A stretch of DNA of 37,708 nucleotides from the NCBI GenBank assembly GCA_003559555.1, contig PWLA01000223.1, positions 1 through 37,708 of the forward strand, given 5' to 3'. Positions within the stretch are counted from its first letter, which is position 1. Each line of letters begins with the position of its first letter. The notes below the pieces were generated by a model. It was given only the letters and a program-made list of their open reading frames with translations, searched no databases and was not told where the DNA came from. This stretch comes from Gemmatimonadota bacterium (GTDB lineage Bacteria; Gemmatimonadota; Gemmatimonadetes; Longimicrobiales; Gaopeijiaceae). The translations under genes were made by a program, and so were the position numbers. This document shows, piece by piece, positions 36,379-37,708 of the stretch.

Positions 36379-37708
36379 ATGCCCATGCTCCGTCCTGCAA
36401 TGCCCTGCCCCGCCCCGCCCGGCCGCCTGCCGGTGGTCCTCCTACTCTTGGCAATCGTACCAGCCGTGACCATGTGGGAATCGGCCGACCTGGAGGCCCA
36501 GACACCCCGGTCCTCGGCGGCGGGCCAGTCTGCCGTCTACGCACCCCGGGGCGCCATCGCCACCAGCCAGCCCCTGGCCACCAGCGCCGGGCTGAGGGTC
36601 CTGGAGGAGGGAGGCAACGCAGTGGACGCCGCCGTCACCGCCGCTGTGGTCCTCACCGTGGTGGAGCCCCACATGACGGGGCTGGGCGGCGATCTCTTCG
36701 CCCTGGTCTGGCCGGGCGATGGGGAGCAGCTCCAGGGCCTCAGCGCCCACGGCCGTTCCGGATCCCTCATGACCCGGGACGCCCTCCTGGAAGCGGGACA
36801 CGAGAGCATCCCCAACCGGAGCGCCGCCGCCATCACCGTGCCCGGGGCGCTCCAGGGGTGGGCCGACCTCCTGGACCGATACGGCACCATCTCTCTGGCC
36901 CAGGCGCTGGAGCCGGCCATTCGCCTGGCCGAGGACGGCTTTCCGGTCTCTCCGGTGGTGGCCTCGGACTGGGCCGGCGAGGTGGATGTGCTGAAGGAGG
37001 ATGGGGGTGCCCGGGCCACCCTCCTGGTGGACGGGGAGCGGGCGCCGGAAGCGGGGGAGTGGTTCCGCAACCCGGACTACGCCGCCACCCTCCGGCAGAT
37101 CGCCGTCGAAGGACCCGAAGCGCTCTACGGCGGGTCACTGGGCCGACGGGTGGCGGAAGGCGTCCAGGAGCTGGGCGGCTTCCTGACGCTGGAGGACCTG
37201 GCCGAACACGAATCCCGCTGGGTCGAGCCCCTCTCCGCCGACTTCCGGAGCTACCGACTCTGGCAGATCCCGCCGCCGGGCCAGGGGATCGCAGCCCTCC
37301 AGATGCTCCGCCTCCTGGAGCCCTTCGAGCTGGAGCGCATGGGGCACAACTCGGCCGAGTACCTCCACCACCTCATCGAGGCCAAGAAGGTGGCCTACGC
37401 CGACCTGGACGGACACGTGGCCGATCCCCGGTTCATGGAGGTGGGCCCGAACCAGCTCCTGGCCGACGACTATATCGACACCCGCCGGCGACTCTTCCAC
37501 CCACACCGGGCCATGGAGACGCCGGACCCCGGCGACGCCGCCACCCACAGCGAGACCATCTACCTGAGCGTGGCGGACCAGGACGGCACCATGGTCTCGC
37601 TCATCAACTCGGTCTATTACGGGTTCGGCTCGGGGGTGGTGGTACCGGGCACAGGCTTCCATCTGCAGAACCGGGGAGCCGGCTTCACCATGGAACCGGA
37701 CCGCCCCA
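36379..37708 (+). CDS. ggt: Gamma-glutamyltransferase family protein, 3' part missing
   Basis: The open frame starts at ATG 36379 and runs off the window: 443 full codons and no stop. A basic and proline-rich leader precedes a hydrophobic stretch (LPVVLLLLAIVPAV), indicating export to the periplasm. The body starts at ATSQPLATSAGLRVLEEGGNAVDAAV, the hallmark of the Ntn-hydrolase GGT family. The autoprocessing site, in the family position, is SETIYLSVAD with nucleophilic Thr near residue 393; GSGVVVPGTGFHLQNRGAGF follows. The Thr-Thr-His of the E. coli enzyme is replaced, as in GGT-like acylases, so glutathione need not be the substrate. No convincing ribosome binding site is visible; ATG 36385 is an alternative start. 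It is divergent from yebC. Confidence 0.9.
   Translation, partial: MPMLRPAMPCPAPPGRLPVVLLLLAIVPAVTMWESADLEAQTPRSSAAGQSAVYAPRGAIATSQPLATSAGLRVLEEGGNAVDAAVTAAVVLTVVEPHMTGLGGDLFALVWPGDGEQLQGLSAHGRSGSLMTRDALLEAGHESIPNRSAAAITVPGALQGWADLLDRYGTISLAQALEPAIRLAEDGFPVSPVVASDWAGEVDVLKEDGGARATLLVDGERAPEAGEWFRNPDYAATLRQIAVEGPEALYGGSLGRRVAEGVQELGGFLTLEDLAEHESRWVEPLSADFRSYRLWQIPPPGQGIAALQMLRLLEPFELERMGHNSAEYLHHLIEAKKVAYADLDGHVADPRFMEVGPNQLLADDYIDTRRRLFHPHRAMETPDPGDAATHSETIYLSVADQDGTMVSLINSVYYGFGSGVVVPGTGFHLQNRGAGFTMEPDRP

Overview
This window reads as chromosome from a GC-rich, diderm bacterium. The evidence for two membranes is a TamA/TamB pair, several lipoproteins with clear lipobox cysteines, PspA, and a murein-turnover gene set. 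Gene content and order would fit Gemmatimonadota or a related lineage. That placement is an inference from general character, not from a phylogenetic marker. I see no mobile elements, CRISPR arrays, rRNAs or tRNAs, and no gap longer than 300 bases.

Layout. (1) Bases 1-716, minus strand: an unrecognised membrane protein cut by the left edge. (2) Bases 838-7479: a murein-turnover locus. Two minus-strand GH3 lipoproteins overlap by 4 bases, an upstream NagZ-like protein and a downstream NagZ-AmiE-like fusion. A NamZ-like exo-muramidase (GH171) diverges from them on the plus strand. The fusion gene carries an in-frame TAG at 1045-1047, just before the HTG motif of its serine-hydrolase domain, and clear coding sequence continues in the same frame to 838. 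(3) Bases 7487-10519: a CsgG-like periplasmic protein with its own -10 box, then the coupled trio ybjN-pspA-dat. (4) Bases 10660-36090: a nearly unbroken minus-strand run of housekeeping and envelope genes. In transcription order it is yebC-ruvC-ruvA-ruvB-queA-tgt-yajC-def-fmt-tenI/thiE-thiS-thiG-rsmB-PASTA-tlpA-ybbR-tsaD-metallophosphoesterase-tamA-tamB-htpX-uvrA. (5) Bases 36379-37708, plus strand: the first part of a gamma-glutamyltransferase, cut by the right edge.

How the genes work together. The long run combines Holliday-junction processing (RuvABC), queuosine tRNA modification (QueA, Tgt), the Sec accessory YajC, N-terminal formylation and deformylation (Fmt, Def), thiazole synthesis for thiamine (ThiS, ThiG and a TenI-like protein), rRNA and tRNA modification (RsmB, TsaD), envelope proteins (PASTA, TlpA-like, YbbR, TamA, TamB, HtpX) and excision repair (UvrA). 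About a dozen junctions are stop/start overlaps of the NTGA or TGATG type, which implies strong translational coupling.

Most of the window is ordinary core genome and I do not see a convincing new defence or mobile system. The points most worth a second look are the interrupted NagZ-AmiE fusion and its lipoprotein murein-catabolism locus, the thiazole cassette inserted between fmt and rsmB, the probable CTG start of rsmB, the ThiE-family protein that looks like TenI, the eight paired cysteines of TamA, and the kinase-less PASTA protein after rsmB.
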